Shown: positions 25,728 to 33,870 of the stretch, piece by piece
Layout: the number at the start of each line of letters is the position of its first letter
Position numbering within the stretch: the first letter of the stretch is position 1
Assembly (NCBI RefSeq): GCF_041435355.1
Contig: NZ_CP108442.1
Span: forward strand, 2,294,001-2,358,000
Length of the DNA: 64,000 nt
From: Streptomyces sp. NBC_01276
GTDB lineage: Bacteria; Actinomycetota; Actinomycetes; Streptomycetales; Streptomycetaceae
Reading direction: 5' to 3'
The notes under the pieces: generated by a model
The model's database searches: none
What the model saw: the letters and a program-made list of their open reading frames with translations, nothing else
Told to the model about the DNA's origin: nothing
Position numbers and translations under genes: made by a program

Positions 25728-26768
25728 TCAGACCTTCGGCTGCTGCTGGGTGATGCAGTGGATACCGCCACCCCCGGCGAAAATCGTACGTGCGTCAACG
25801 AGCGTCACGGTCCGCTCCGGGAACAGACCGCGGAAGATTTCCGCGGCCTCCTCGTCGCGCGGGTCGTCGAAGGAGCACAGCACCACGCCGCCGTTGCAGA
25901 GGTAGTGGTTGATGTACGAGTAGTCCACCCACTCACCGTCCTCCTCCAGCACGGTCGGCGCGGGGATCTCCACGACCTCCAGCTGCCGGCCGCGGGCGTC
26001 GGTGGAGGCGCGCAGGATCGCGGCGATGGTCTTGCAGCGCTCGTGGTCCGGGTGGGCGGGGTCGGGCTGGGTGTGGACCACGACCACGCCGGGGCGGGCG
26101 AAGGCGGCGACGATGTCCACGTGGCCCTGGGTGCCGTAGGTGCCGTAGTCGCCGGCCAGGCCGTACGGGAGCCAGATGGCCTTGGTGGTGCCGAGGTGGG
26201 CGTGGATCTCGGCCTCGACCTGCTGGCGGGTCCAGCCGGGGTTGCGCCCCTCGCCGAGCTGCACGGTGTCGGTCAGGAGTACGGTGCCCTCGCCGTCGAC
26301 GTGGATCGCGCCGCCCTCGTTGACCAGGCGGGTGCTGTACGTACGGGTGCCCGCGAGGTCGGAGACGTGCCGGGCGATCTTCTCGTCGTGGTCCCAGCGG
26401 GCCCACTCCTGGGCGCCCCAGCCGTTGAAGGTCCAGTCGACGGCGGCCAGCTCGCCGGCGTCGTTGGTGACGAAGGTCGGGCCGATGTCGCGCATCCAGG
26501 CGTCGTCGAGCTCCCGCTCGACCAGCTGGACGTCCTCGCCGACGAGCGCGCGCGCCGAGTCGGCGTCGCCCGGGGAGACGACGAGGGTCACGGGCTCGTA
26601 GGAGCGCACCGCGCGGGCGACGGCGCCCCACGCCTCGCGGGCCTCGGCGAGCTCCCGCTCGTTGGTGAAGGTGGGGTTGGGGCTGGGCCACGCCATCCAG
26701 GTGCGCTCGTGGGGGGTCCACTCGGCGGGCATCCGGAATCCGTCGGCGGTGGGCTTGTTCGTGGTCAT
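25728..26768 (-). CDS. aguA: Agmatine deiminase (PAD family)
   Basis: This 346-residue guanidino-group-modifying enzyme should convert agmatine to N-carbamoylputrescine and ammonia. Visible landmarks are the N-terminal RMPAEWTPHERTWMAWP (12-28), DDAWMRDIGPTFV with the catalytic-site Asp, GGAIHVDGEGTVLLTD, QGHVDIVAAF with the catalytic His, and the C-terminal GGGGIHCITQQ carrying the nucleophilic Cys. AAGGA precedes the ATG by about 10 nt. It lies 20 nt after ureC, so it belongs to the urease-like operon. No N-carbamoylputrescine amidohydrolase (AguB) is nearby. Confidence 0.88.
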   Translation of the reverse strand: MTTNKPTADGFRMPAEWTPHERTWMAWPSPNPTFTNERELAEAREAWGAVARAVRSYEPVTLVVSPGDADSARALVGEDVQLVERELDDAWMRDIGPTFVTNDAGELAAVDWTFNGWGAQEWARWDHDEKIARHVSDLAGTRTYSTRLVNEGGAIHVDGEGTVLLTDTVQLGEGRNPGWTRQQVEAEIHAHLGTTKAIWLPYGLAGDYGTYGTQGHVDIVAAFARPGVVVVHTQPDPAHPDHERCKTIAAILRASTDARGRQLEVVEIPAPTVLEEDGEWVDYSYINHYLCNGGVVLCSFDDPRDEEAAEIFRGLFPERTVTLVDARTIFAGGGGIHCITQQQPKV

Positions 26769-26788
26769 GGCAGACGTCCTTACGGGCT

Positions 26789-28531
26789 TCACAGGAAGTA
26801 CAGGCGGTTGAGGGAGACCGACTCGGCGGCTTCGGAGCGCAGCGGTTCCCCGTCGAGGGAGACGAGTCCGCTGCGCGCGTCCACATCGACCGCGCCCACC
26901 CGGGAGTTGAGGAGGAGGTCCCGCGGGCCGATGCCGCGGGTGCCGCGGACGGCGACCCGGCGGCGGCGCGTGGGCATCTCGTCGGAGCCGAGCGCGGCCG
27001 CCGCGGCGGAGACGAAAGCGACGGAGATGTCGGCGGCGGTGGCCCCGTAGGAGCCGAACTGCGGGCCGAGGACGAGCGGTTCGCAGGTGTCGGTGGCGGC
27101 GTTGGGGTCGCCGGTGACTCCGTAGGCGGGGAAGCCGGACTTGAGGACCAGCTGGGGCTTGGCGCCGAAGAAGGCCGGCCGCCACAGGACGATGTCGGCG
27201 AGCTTGCCGACCTCGATGGAGCCGATCTCGTGGGCCAGGCCGTGGGCGATGGCCGGGTTGATCGTGAGCTTGGCCATGTAGCGCAGCACGCGGGCGTTGT
27301 CGTCGCCCTCGCCGTCGCCGTCCAGCGGGCCGAGCTCGCCCTTCATCTTCGCGGCCATGGCGAAGGTGCGGCGGATCGTCTCGCCGGCCCGGCCCATGCC
27401 CTGGGCGTCGGAGGAGGTGATGCCGATCGCGCCCAGGTCGTGCAGGACGTCCTCGGCGCCCATGGTCCCGGCGCGGATCCGGTCGCGCGCCATGGCGGCG
27501 TCGCCGGGGAGGTCCGGCTTGAGGTCGTGGACGGAGACGATCATGCCGTAGTGCTCGGCGACGGCGTCCCGTCCGAAGGGCAGGGTCGGGTTGGTGGAGG
27601 AGCCGATGACGTTCGCCACGCCCGCCATCTTGAGCACGTTGGGGACGTGCCCGCCGCCGCAGCCCTCGATGTGGAAGGCGTGGATGGTTCGCCCGTCCAG
27701 GACCCGCAGGGTGTCCTCGACCGAGAGGCACTCGTTGAGGCCGTCGCTGTGCAGCGCGACCTGTACGTCGTGCTCCTCGGCCACCCGCAGGGCGGTGTCC
27801 AGCGCGCGGGTGTGCGCACCCATGTCCTCGTGGACCTTGAACCCGCAGGCTCCGCCCTCGGCCAGGGCCTCGACCAGCGGGGCCGCGTCCGAGGAGGACC
27901 CGCGGGCCAGGAAACCGATGTTGACGGGCCAGGCGTCGAAGGCGTTGAAGGCGTGCTTGAGGGCCCACGGGGAGTTGACGCCGACGCCCCAGACCGGGCC
28001 GAACTCCTGGCCGATGACCGTGGTGACGCCCGCGGCGAGGGATGCCTCCATGATGCGCGGGGAGAGCAGGTGGACGTGGGTGTCGACGGCTCCGGCGGTG
28101 GCGATCAGGCCCTCGCCGGAGACGATGCTCGTGCCGGTGCCGACGACCACGTCGACCCCGTCGAGGGTGTCGGGGTTGCCGGCCCGGCCGATCGCGTGGA
28201 TGCGGCCCTCACGGATGCCGATGGACACCTTGCGGATGCCGAGGACGGCGTCGATCACCAGGACGTTGCTGATCACGACGTCACAGGTCTCGCGGACGGC
28301 CGCGGCCTTCAGGTGCAGGCCGTCACGGGCCGTCTTGCCGAAACCGGCCAGGAACTCATCACCCGGCCGCTGGGAGTCGGACTCCACCCGGACGGTCAGC
28401 CCCGAGTCGCCGAGCCGGACCCGGTCGCCGGCGCGGGGACCGAAGACGGACGCGTACTCGTGCGGGTCGATGTGCCGGCTGCCGGGTGCGCAGTGCGCGC
28501 TGTGGTCGGTGTGGGGGGTCTGACGGCTCAC
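26789..28531 (-). CDS. ureC: Urease-like alpha subunit (divergent UreC)
   Basis: The 580-residue amidohydrolase-fold protein is a urease alpha subunit homologue. All nickel-site residues are present: His152 and His154 (DTHVH), Lys232 to be carbamylated, His261, His287 and Asp375, plus catalytic His335 and Arg351. However, the flap that reads CHH in Klebsiella urease reads VHD (334-336), so the flap Cys is missing, and the loop after GPxxG (about 179-189) is about four residues shorter than the usual THATTCTPGPW type. The GTG start overlaps ureAB by 4 nt. No ureD/E/F/G maturation genes are in the window. The substrate may be urea or another ureido or guanidino compound. Confidence 0.85.
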   Translation of the reverse strand: MSRQTPHTDHSAHCAPGSRHIDPHEYASVFGPRAGDRVRLGDSGLTVRVESDSQRPGDEFLAGFGKTARDGLHLKAAAVRETCDVVISNVLVIDAVLGIRKVSIGIREGRIHAIGRAGNPDTLDGVDVVVGTGTSIVSGEGLIATAGAVDTHVHLLSPRIMEASLAAGVTTVIGQEFGPVWGVGVNSPWALKHAFNAFDAWPVNIGFLARGSSSDAAPLVEALAEGGACGFKVHEDMGAHTRALDTALRVAEEHDVQVALHSDGLNECLSVEDTLRVLDGRTIHAFHIEGCGGGHVPNVLKMAGVANVIGSSTNPTLPFGRDAVAEHYGMIVSVHDLKPDLPGDAAMARDRIRAGTMGAEDVLHDLGAIGITSSDAQGMGRAGETIRRTFAMAAKMKGELGPLDGDGEGDDNARVLRYMAKLTINPAIAHGLAHEIGSIEVGKLADIVLWRPAFFGAKPQLVLKSGFPAYGVTGDPNAATDTCEPLVLGPQFGSYGATAADISVAFVSAAAAALGSDEMPTRRRRVAVRGTRGIGPRDLLLNSRVGAVDVDARSGLVSLDGEPLRSEAAESVSLNRLYFL

Positions 28532-29247
28532 GCCTGGTCTCCTTCGGGGGCGCCGGCGGTGGTGTCGGCCACGCCCAGGTAGCCGCAGGCGGCGGCCCGG
28601 CGCAGGGCCTCCGCCTTCGCGCCGGGGGCGTCCAGCGGGCCGTCGACCAAGCCCGCGAAACCGATCGCGATCCGGTCCCCGCCGATCGGTACCAGGCCGA
28701 CCTCGCCCTCGCCGTGCGGGTCGAAGCGCACCGAGGACCCGGCCGGGACGCACAGCCGCATCCCGTAGGCCGCGGCACGGTCGAAGTCGAGGCGCGGATT
28801 CGCCTCGAAGAAGTGGAAGTGCGAGGTGACGCTCACCGGCACGGGGGCGGTGTTGCGCACCCGCAGGTGCAGGGCCGGCTCGGGCTGGGGGGCGCCGGGG
28901 CCCGGTACGACCGCACCCGGTGCGTCCTCGCCGAGCGAGGCCGCACCCCGGATCGGGGACGAGACCACCGCGAGGCGGGACCCGTCGTCGAAGACGGCCT
29001 CCACGTGCACCTCGGTGACCACGTCGGCCACGCCGGGCAGCACGTCGTCGGGGCCCAGGACGCTCCGGGCCTCCTCGATGGCCTCCGACAGGCGCTTCCC
29101 GTCGCGCGCGGCCTCGCAGACCGTGTCCGCGACCAGCGCCGTCGCCTCGGGGACGTTGAGCCGCAGGCCCCGGGCCCGCCGGGCCCTCGCCAGTTCCGCG
29201 GCGCTGCGCAGCAGCAGCCGGTCGCGCTCCGTAGGGGTCAGCCGCAC
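28528..29247 (-). CDS. ureA/B: Fused urease-like gamma and beta subunits (UreAB)
   Basis: The 239-residue protein joins a UreA-like domain (1-100; MRLTPTERDRLLLRSAAELARARRARGLRLN, then GVADVVTEVHVEAVFDDGSRL) and a UreB-like domain (about 125-230; SHFHFFEANPRLDFDRAAAYGMRL). The fusion replaces two separate subunits and should hold the alpha subunits together. It starts with GTG, with AAGG about 13 nt upstream, and overlaps ureC by GTGA. It is the first gene of the minus-strand unit ureAB-ureC-aguA-tetR, transcribed away from the NCS1 permease. Confidence 0.85.
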   Translation of the reverse strand: MRLTPTERDRLLLRSAAELARARRARGLRLNVPEATALVADTVCEAARDGKRLSEAIEEARSVLGPDDVLPGVADVVTEVHVEAVFDDGSRLAVVSSPIRGAASLGEDAPGAVVPGPGAPQPEPALHLRVRNTAPVPVSVTSHFHFFEANPRLDFDRAAAYGMRLCVPAGSSVRFDPHGEGEVGLVPIGGDRIAIGFAGLVDGPLDAPGAKAEALRRAAACGYLGVADTTAGAPEGDQA

Positions 29248-29275
29248 GCCGATCCACCACCTTTTGAGTCGATGG

Positions 29276-29294
29276 GTTAGAGCATCACTCTAAC
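29276..29294. promoter_or_regulatory. Inverted repeat GTTAGAG-N5-CTCTAAC
   Basis: This perfect 7-bp inverted repeat with a 5-nt spacer lies 29 nt upstream of ureAB in the divergent region. It shares the GAG-N5-CTC core with 29347-29361. It is a candidate TetR operator. Confidence 0.5.
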
Positions 29295-29346
29295 TCTTCA
29301 TTCCATCGCTGGGAATCATTGACCTGGGGGCCGGGCCTGAGTCACA

Positions 29347-29361
29347 TTGAGTGTCGCTCAA
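29347..29361. promoter_or_regulatory. Inverted repeat TTGAG-N5-CTCAA
   Basis: This perfect 5-bp inverted repeat has the same GAG-N5-CTC core as the one at 29276-29294, centred 69 bp away and 50 nt upstream of the permease gene. Two such sites in one divergent region suggest joint control of both units. Confidence 0.45.
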
Positions 29362-29403
29362 ACACTTGCGTGACCACCCCCCGCCCTGCCAAGGGAGTCC
29401 CCC

Positions 29404-30834
29404 ATGCCCATCGAACAGCGCGGAGTCGACACCATCCCGGAGGAGGAGCGGACGAGCGGTCCCCGTGACCTGATCTCGATCCTCCTCGGCTCCAACCTCT
29501 GCCTCGGTGTGATCGTCTTCGGCTGGCTGCCCCCGTCCTTCGGACTGGGGCTGTGGCCCTCGCTCACCGCCATCGTGACCGGCACCGTCGTCGGAATCGC
29601 GGTGACCGCGCCGCTGGCACTGGTGTCCCTGCGCACGGCGACCAACCTCTCCACGTCCAGCGGCGCCCAGTTCGGGGTCCGCGGGCGGCTCGTCGGCTCG
29701 ATCGTGGGCCTGCTGCTCTCCCTCGGCTACACCGCGCTCACCCTGTGGATCGGCGGGGACGTGATGGTCGGCGCCCTGTCCCGGCTCATCGGGCTGCCGG
29801 AGAACGGCGTCACGCGGGCCGCGATGTACGGCGTGCTCGCCGCCTGTACCGTCGTCGGGGCCGTTTTCGGCTACCGGCTGCTGCTGCGCATGAGCAAGAT
29901 CCTTTCCATCGGCATGGTGATCCTGCTGGCCATCGGCGTCTACGCCTACGCGCCCGACTTCACCACCGCCGCGCCGGAGGCCTCGTACCTCCTCGGGTCC
30001 TTCTGGCCGACCTGGCTGCTCGCCGCCGTCGCCGCCGGACTCAGCGGCCCCGTCGCCTTCATCACCCTGCTCGGCGACTACACCCGCTACGTCTCCCCCA
30101 CCAGGCACGCCCCCCGCAAGGTGTTCTGGGCCACCTCCTTCGGCCTGCTGATCGGCCTGCTCGTACCGCAGCTGTTCGGCACCTACACCGCGCTCGCCGC
30201 CAGGGCGGGCTCCACCGACTACGCCGGGCCGCTCGTCGCCGCCTCGCCGTTCTGGTACCTGCTCCCGCTGCTCGCCGCGGCCGCGGCGGGTTCCGTGGGC
30301 AACGCCGGGCTGATGCTGTACTCCATGGGCCTCGACCTCGACGCGATCGTCCCCAAGGCCACCCGCACGAAGGCCACCGTGATCGCCGCCACCGTCGCCA
30401 CCGCCTTCGTCTTCGTCGGCTCCTTCGAGTGGAACGTGCAGTCCGCGATGACCTCCTTCGTGCTGCTGCTGACCGCCATCGGCACCCCGTGGGCCGTGAT
30501 CACGCTGATCGGCTTCGTGCGCTGCCGCGGGCAGTACGACGCCGACGCCCTCCAGGTCTTCAACCGCCGCTCGGTGGGCGGGATCTACTGGTACCGCGGC
30601 GGCTGGAACCCGCGCGCCACCGCCTCCTGGGCGATCGGAGCCGGTGTCGGCCTGCTCGCCGTGAGCACCCCCTTCTACGAGGGCCCGCTGCTCGCCCTGA
30701 CCGGCGGGGTGGACTGCTCCTTCATCTTCTCCGGCCTGGCCGGCGGCCTCGTCTACACGGCGCTGACCGCCCGCACCGCGTCCGCCGTCGCCCCCGCCGC
30801 GGCGCCCGCCACGGAGGAACCCGCCACCGTGTGA
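29404..30834 (+). CDS. NCS1-family permease (cytosine/purine/allantoin type)
   Basis: The 476-residue protein has about 12 hydrophobic segments and a cytoplasmic acidic N terminus, the architecture of NCS1 nucleobase:cation symporters. TM1 carries LLGSNLCLGVIVFGWLPP and the later SGPVAFITLLGDYTRY is typical of cytosine-permease-like members. GGGAG lies 6 nt before the ATG. The partner genes across the divergent promoter suggest that the substrate is a nitrogen compound (ureido or guanidino compound, nucleobase or allantoin); this is inferred from context only. Confidence 0.85.
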   Translation: MPIEQRGVDTIPEEERTSGPRDLISILLGSNLCLGVIVFGWLPPSFGLGLWPSLTAIVTGTVVGIAVTAPLALVSLRTATNLSTSSGAQFGVRGRLVGSIVGLLLSLGYTALTLWIGGDVMVGALSRLIGLPENGVTRAAMYGVLAACTVVGAVFGYRLLLRMSKILSIGMVILLAIGVYAYAPDFTTAAPEASYLLGSFWPTWLLAAVAAGLSGPVAFITLLGDYTRYVSPTRHAPRKVFWATSFGLLIGLLVPQLFGTYTALAARAGSTDYAGPLVAASPFWYLLPLLAAAAAGSVGNAGLMLYSMGLDLDAIVPKATRTKATVIAATVATAFVFVGSFEWNVQSAMTSFVLLLTAIGTPWAVITLIGFVRCRGQYDADALQVFNRRSVGGIYWYRGGWNPRATASWAIGAGVGLLAVSTPFYEGPLLALTGGVDCSFIFSGLAGGLVYTALTARTASAVAPAAAPATEEPATV

Positions 30835-30839
30835 GGCCT

Positions 30840-30912
30840 CCCCGCCTCCCGGCGCACGAAGGCCCGCGTCCCCGGATCGGGGACGCGGGCCTTCGTGCGC
30901 CGGGAGGCGGGG
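30840..30912. terminator. Very long bidirectional terminator between the permease and ilvE
   Basis: A perfect 35-bp stem (30840-30874 with 30878-30912) and a 3-nt loop fill nearly the whole gap between the convergent stops at 30834 and 30925. Confidence 0.88.
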
Positions 30913-30924
30913 ACTTCGCGGTGC

Positions 30925-32025
30925 CTAGCCGAGCGGGTGCATCCAGCCGTGGGTGTCGGCGGTGCGGCCCGTCTGGAGGTCGAGGAGCGCCTTGCGGAGC
31001 TTCATCGTGACCTCGCCGGGCTCGCCGTCGCCCTGGATCCAGTTGGCGCGCTCGGACTTGACCGAGCCGACCGGGGTGATGACGGCGGCGGTGCCGCAGG
31101 CGAACACCTCGGTGAGGGTGCCGTTCTCGTTGTCGCGCTTCCAGTCCTCGGTGGAGATGCGGCCCTCCTCGGCGGTGTAGCCGAGGTCGCGGGCGATGGT
31201 GAGGAGGGAGTCACGGGTGATGCCCGGCAGGAGCGAGCCGGTCAGCTCCGGGGTGACGATCCGCTGCGTCCCGTCCTCCTGGCCGTACACGAAGTACAGG
31301 TTCATGCCGCCCATCTCCTCGATCCAGCGGTGCTCGACGGCGTCCAGCCAGACGACCTGGTCGCAGCCGTGCGAGGCGGCCTGGGCCTGGGCGACGAGGG
31401 AGGCCGCGTAGTTGCCGCCGGTCTTGGCGGCGCCGGTGCCGCCCTTGACGGCGCGGACGTACTCCTCGGAGAGCCACACGGAGACGGGCTTGACGCCACC
31501 GGGGAAGTACGCGCCGGCGGGCGAGGCGATGACCATGAAGAGGAACTCGTTGGCCGGGCGGACGCCCAGGCCGACCTCGGACGCGAACATGAACGGCCGC
31601 AGGTACAGGGAGGCCTCGCCGGAGTCCGGCACCCAGGCGCTGTCCTGCTTGATGAGGGCGTCACAGGCCTCGATGAACAGCTCGGCCGGCAGCTCCGGCA
31701 TCGCCATGCGGCGGGCGGAGGCCTGGAAGCGCTCGGCGTTGGCCCGGGGGCGGAAGGTGGCGACGGTGCCGTCGGGCTGCTTGTAGGCCTTGAGGCCCTC
31801 GAAGATCGTCTGCGCGTAGTGCAGGGTCATGTTCGCCGGGTCCATCGACAGCGGCGCGTAGGGGACCAGCTCGGCGTCGTGCCAGCCGCGGCCCTCGGTC
31901 CACTTGATCGTCACCATGTGATCGGTGAAGTGGCGGCCGAAGCCGGGGCTGGCCAGGATCGCCTCGCGCTCCGCGTCGGACAGCGGGTTCGAGGAGGGCT
32001 TGAGCTCGATCGTGGGCGTCGTCAT
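30925..32025 (-). CDS. ilvE: Branched-chain amino acid aminotransferase
   Basis: The 366-residue class IV PLP enzyme catalyses the last step of Ile, Leu and Val synthesis, or the first step of their degradation. [14 protein letters not shown] (about 69-82), [16 protein letters not shown] and the PLP-lysine segment [16 protein letters not shown] (Lys about 201) are clear, as is the late [19 protein letters not shown] lies 9 nt before the ATG. It is followed by the 35-bp stem terminator and preceded by its own candidate promoter, so it appears monocistronic. Confidence 0.96.
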   Translation of the reverse strand: MTTPTIELKPSSNPLSDAEREAILASPGFGRHFTDHMVTIKWTEGRGWHDAELVPYAPLSMDPANMTLHYAQTIFEGLKAYKQPDGTVATFRPRANAERFQASARRMAMPELPAELFIEACDALIKQDSAWVPDSGEASLYLRPFMFASEVGLGVRPANEFLFMVIASPAGAYFPGGVKPVSVWLSEEYVRAVKGGTGAAKTGGNYAASLVAQAQAASHGCDQVVWLDAVEHRWIEEMGGMNLYFVYGQEDGTQRIVTPELTGSLLPGITRDSLLTIARDLGYTAEEGRISTEDWKRDNENGTLTEVFACGTAAVITPVGSVKSERANWIQGDGEPGEVTMKLRKALLDLQTGRTADTHGWMHPLG

Positions 32026-32116
32026 GAGTGCTTGTCCTTCACCGTTGTGTATGGCGGACCGCGCTCATGCGTACCAGGACGTCCGAGCTTCCCCGTTTTC
32101 CGCGGCCTCGCGTTCG

Positions 32117-32145
32117 ATTATCGCGCGCGAGGGGGCTCCGGTGAA
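32117..32145 (-). promoter_or_regulatory. Candidate ilvE promoter
   Basis: On the minus strand TTCACC (32145-32140), a 17-nt spacer and GATAAT (32122-32117) lie about 90 nt upstream of the ilvE ATG. Confidence 0.4.
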
Positions 32146-32196
32146 ACGGGGTGATTGCGGCCCAGGGGAGATGGTGGCACCCGGGGCCGCACAGGA

Positions 32197-32234
32197 GAAG
32201 CCGCCGGGTCCGGTGGTCGCGACCCTGCGGCTTC
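32197..32234 (-). terminator. Hairpin downstream of leuB
   Basis: GAAGCCGC (32197-32204) pairs with GCGGCTTC (32227-32234), with an inner GGGTC/GACCC helix, 19 nt beyond the leuB stop. No strong T-run follows. Confidence 0.5.
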
Positions 32235-32253
32235 CTGAGGTGGAGCTGCCGGG

Positions 32254-33294
32254 TCAGCCGGCTACGCGTGCGGCGAGGGCGTCGCCGATCGCGTCGGTGG
32301 AGCGGAAGGTCCCGTCGCGCTCGGCCAGGTCGGCGGAGACGGCGTCCTCGATGCGGACGGCCTCGGCCTCGTGGCCGAGGTGGCGCAGCAGGAGGGCGAC
32401 GGAGAGGATCGTCGCGGTCGGGTCGGCCTTGCCGGTGCCCGCGATGTCGGGGGCCGAGCCGTGGACGGGCTCGAACATCGACGGGAAGGCGCCGGTCGGG
32501 TTGATGTTCCCGGAGGCGGCCAGGCCGATCCCGCCGGTCACGGCGGCGGCCAGGTCGGTGAGGATGTCACCGAAGAGGTTGTCCGTGACGATGACGTCGA
32601 AGCGCTCGGGCTGGGTGACGAAGAAGATCGTCGCGGCGTCGACGTGCAGGTAGTCGGTGGTGACCTCGGGGTACTCCTGGCCCACCTTGTCGAAGATGTT
32701 CTTCCACATGTGGCCCGCGTACACGAGGACGTTGTTCTTGTGAACCAGCGTCAGCTTCTTGCGCGGGCGGGCGTTGGCCCGCTCGTACGCGTCACGGACG
32801 ACGCGCTCCACGCCGTACGCGGTGTTGATGCTGACCTCGGTGGCCACCTCGGCGGGGGTACCGGTGCGCAGGCTGCCGCCGTTGCCGGTGTACGGACCCT
32901 CGGTGCCCTCGCGGACCACGACGAAGTCGATCTCCGGACGGCCGGCGAGCGGGGTGGCCGTGTTGGGGAAGAGCTTCGAGGGGCGCAGGTTGATGAAGTG
33001 GTCGAAGGCGAAGCGGAGCTTCAGCAGCAGACCGCGCTCCAGGACGCCGGACGGGACCGAGGGGTCACCGATGGCTCCGAGCAGGATCGCGTCGTGGTGC
33101 TTGAGCGCTTCGAGCTCCGCGTCCGGGAGGGTCTCACCGGTGCGGTGCCAGCGCTGGGCGCCGAGGTCGTACTCCTTGGTCTCCAGCTTCGCATCCTGGG
33201 GCAGGACCGCGGTAAGGACCTTGAGGCCCTGAGCCACGACTTCCTGGCCGATGCCATCACCGGGGATCACTGCGAGATTGATGCTGGTCGACAT
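32254..33294 (-). CDS. leuB: 3-Isopropylmalate dehydrogenase
   Basis: The 346-residue NAD-dependent beta-decarboxylating dehydrogenase is the third step of leucine synthesis. [13 protein letters not shown] (about 6-18), [17 protein letters not shown], the Lys of [10 protein letters not shown] and the metal site [31 protein letters not shown] are all present. The protein is of the short actinobacterial type. I chose ATG at 33294 although the ribosome site is weak; an in-frame start 12 codons upstream would run into the palindromic control region. leuC, leuD and leuA are not in the window. Confidence 0.95.
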   Translation of the reverse strand: MSTSINLAVIPGDGIGQEVVAQGLKVLTAVLPQDAKLETKEYDLGAQRWHRTGETLPDAELEALKHHDAILLGAIGDPSVPSGVLERGLLLKLRFAFDHFINLRPSKLFPNTATPLAGRPEIDFVVVREGTEGPYTGNGGSLRTGTPAEVATEVSINTAYGVERVVRDAYERANARPRKKLTLVHKNNVLVYAGHMWKNIFDKVGQEYPEVTTDYLHVDAATIFFVTQPERFDVIVTDNLFGDILTDLAAAVTGGIGLAASGNINPTGAFPSMFEPVHGSAPDIAGTGKADPTATILSVALLLRHLGHEAEAVRIEDAVSADLAERDGTFRSTDAIGDALAARVAG

Positions 33295-33330
33295 GACGGA
33301 ACCGTACTCCGTGTCCCAGCCCTCAGACAT

Positions 33331-33373
33331 ATCGCGTCCACCATGTGGACCAATGGTCCGCCGGGGACGCGAT
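33331..33373. promoter_or_regulatory. Nested palindromes upstream of leuB
   Basis: GTCCAC-CAT-GTGGAC (33336-33350) overlaps GGACC-AAT-GGTCC (33347-33359), and both sit inside an outer repeat ATCGCGTCC (33331-33339) / GGACGCGAT (33365-33373). On the minus strand they lie just upstream of a GATATG -10-like element. They could be adjacent operator sites or a branched RNA structure. Confidence 0.5.
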
Positions 33374-33405
33374 GTGCCGCGGGCGGCCGGTGTGGCCGCG
33401 GGCCG

Positions 33406-33487
33406 GTGGGATCAGTGGGATCAGTGGGATCCGCGGGCGGGATCCGCGGGCTCCGCAGGGTCTGCGGGATCCGCGGGATCAGTGGCC
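33406..33487. repeat. Short degenerate tandem repeat (GTGGGATCA type)
   Basis: Three 9-bp units GTGGGATC(A/C) are followed by imperfect GGGATCCGC units over about 80 bp downstream of the 43-residue gene. The last unit overlaps its stop codon. Confidence 0.65.
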
Positions 33488-33610
33488 GGTCGAGCCGCCG
33501 TTGTCGCGGCGGTCCAGCGCGCGCTGGAGGGCGGCCGCGGCGTTCTTGCGGTCGGCGTCGGCCGGGGAGGAGTGGCGGACGCGACGGGTGGCGGCGGAGG
33601 TGGGGGTCAT
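33479..33610 (-). CDS. Small basic protein (43 residues)
   Basis: The 43-residue frame is supported by AAGGAG 8 nt before its ATG and by strong codon bias. It starts MTPTSAATRRVRHSSPADADRK and then has an Ala-rich helix ending ALDRRDNGG. I recognise no family; similar short Arg/Ala-rich proteins are common in Streptomyces. It lies between leuB and a LysR gene on the same strand as both. A tandem repeat abuts its 3' end, so the stop codon position may vary between strains. Confidence 0.65.
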   Translation of the reverse strand: MTPTSAATRRVRHSSPADADRKNAAAALQRALDRRDNGGSTGH

Positions 33611-33870
33611 GGTGATCGACTCCTTGAGATCACGGCGTGGCGGGGCCACGGATGAGGGGTTCCTTCAAGGCGCCGGAAGAGGCGGGAAGCGGCGCGGCAG
33701 GGGTTGCCTGCCCAGGGGCGCGCGCTATCGACCGCCATTCGCTGGATCAGCGAGACGTTCGGCTTCTACAAAGCTAGGCCAGGTGCGGCTGTATGTCTCG
33801 GCAATTACTCGGACTTCCTACTATCTGAGACGCCCGAGCCCCCGGAAGACCCCTTCCAGAGGCTCCGTTT

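Noticed and set aside
26789..29260. One 823-residue frame spanning the ureAB and ureC region
   Set aside because: The part upstream of 28531 is out of frame with ureAB and codes Arg/Gly-rich shadow sequence; ureC starts at the GTG overlapping the ureAB stop.
32044..32073. A 9-codon frame (MSAVRHTQR) just upstream of ilvE as a leader peptide
   Set aside because: It has no branched-chain codons apart from one Val and no terminator hairpin follows.
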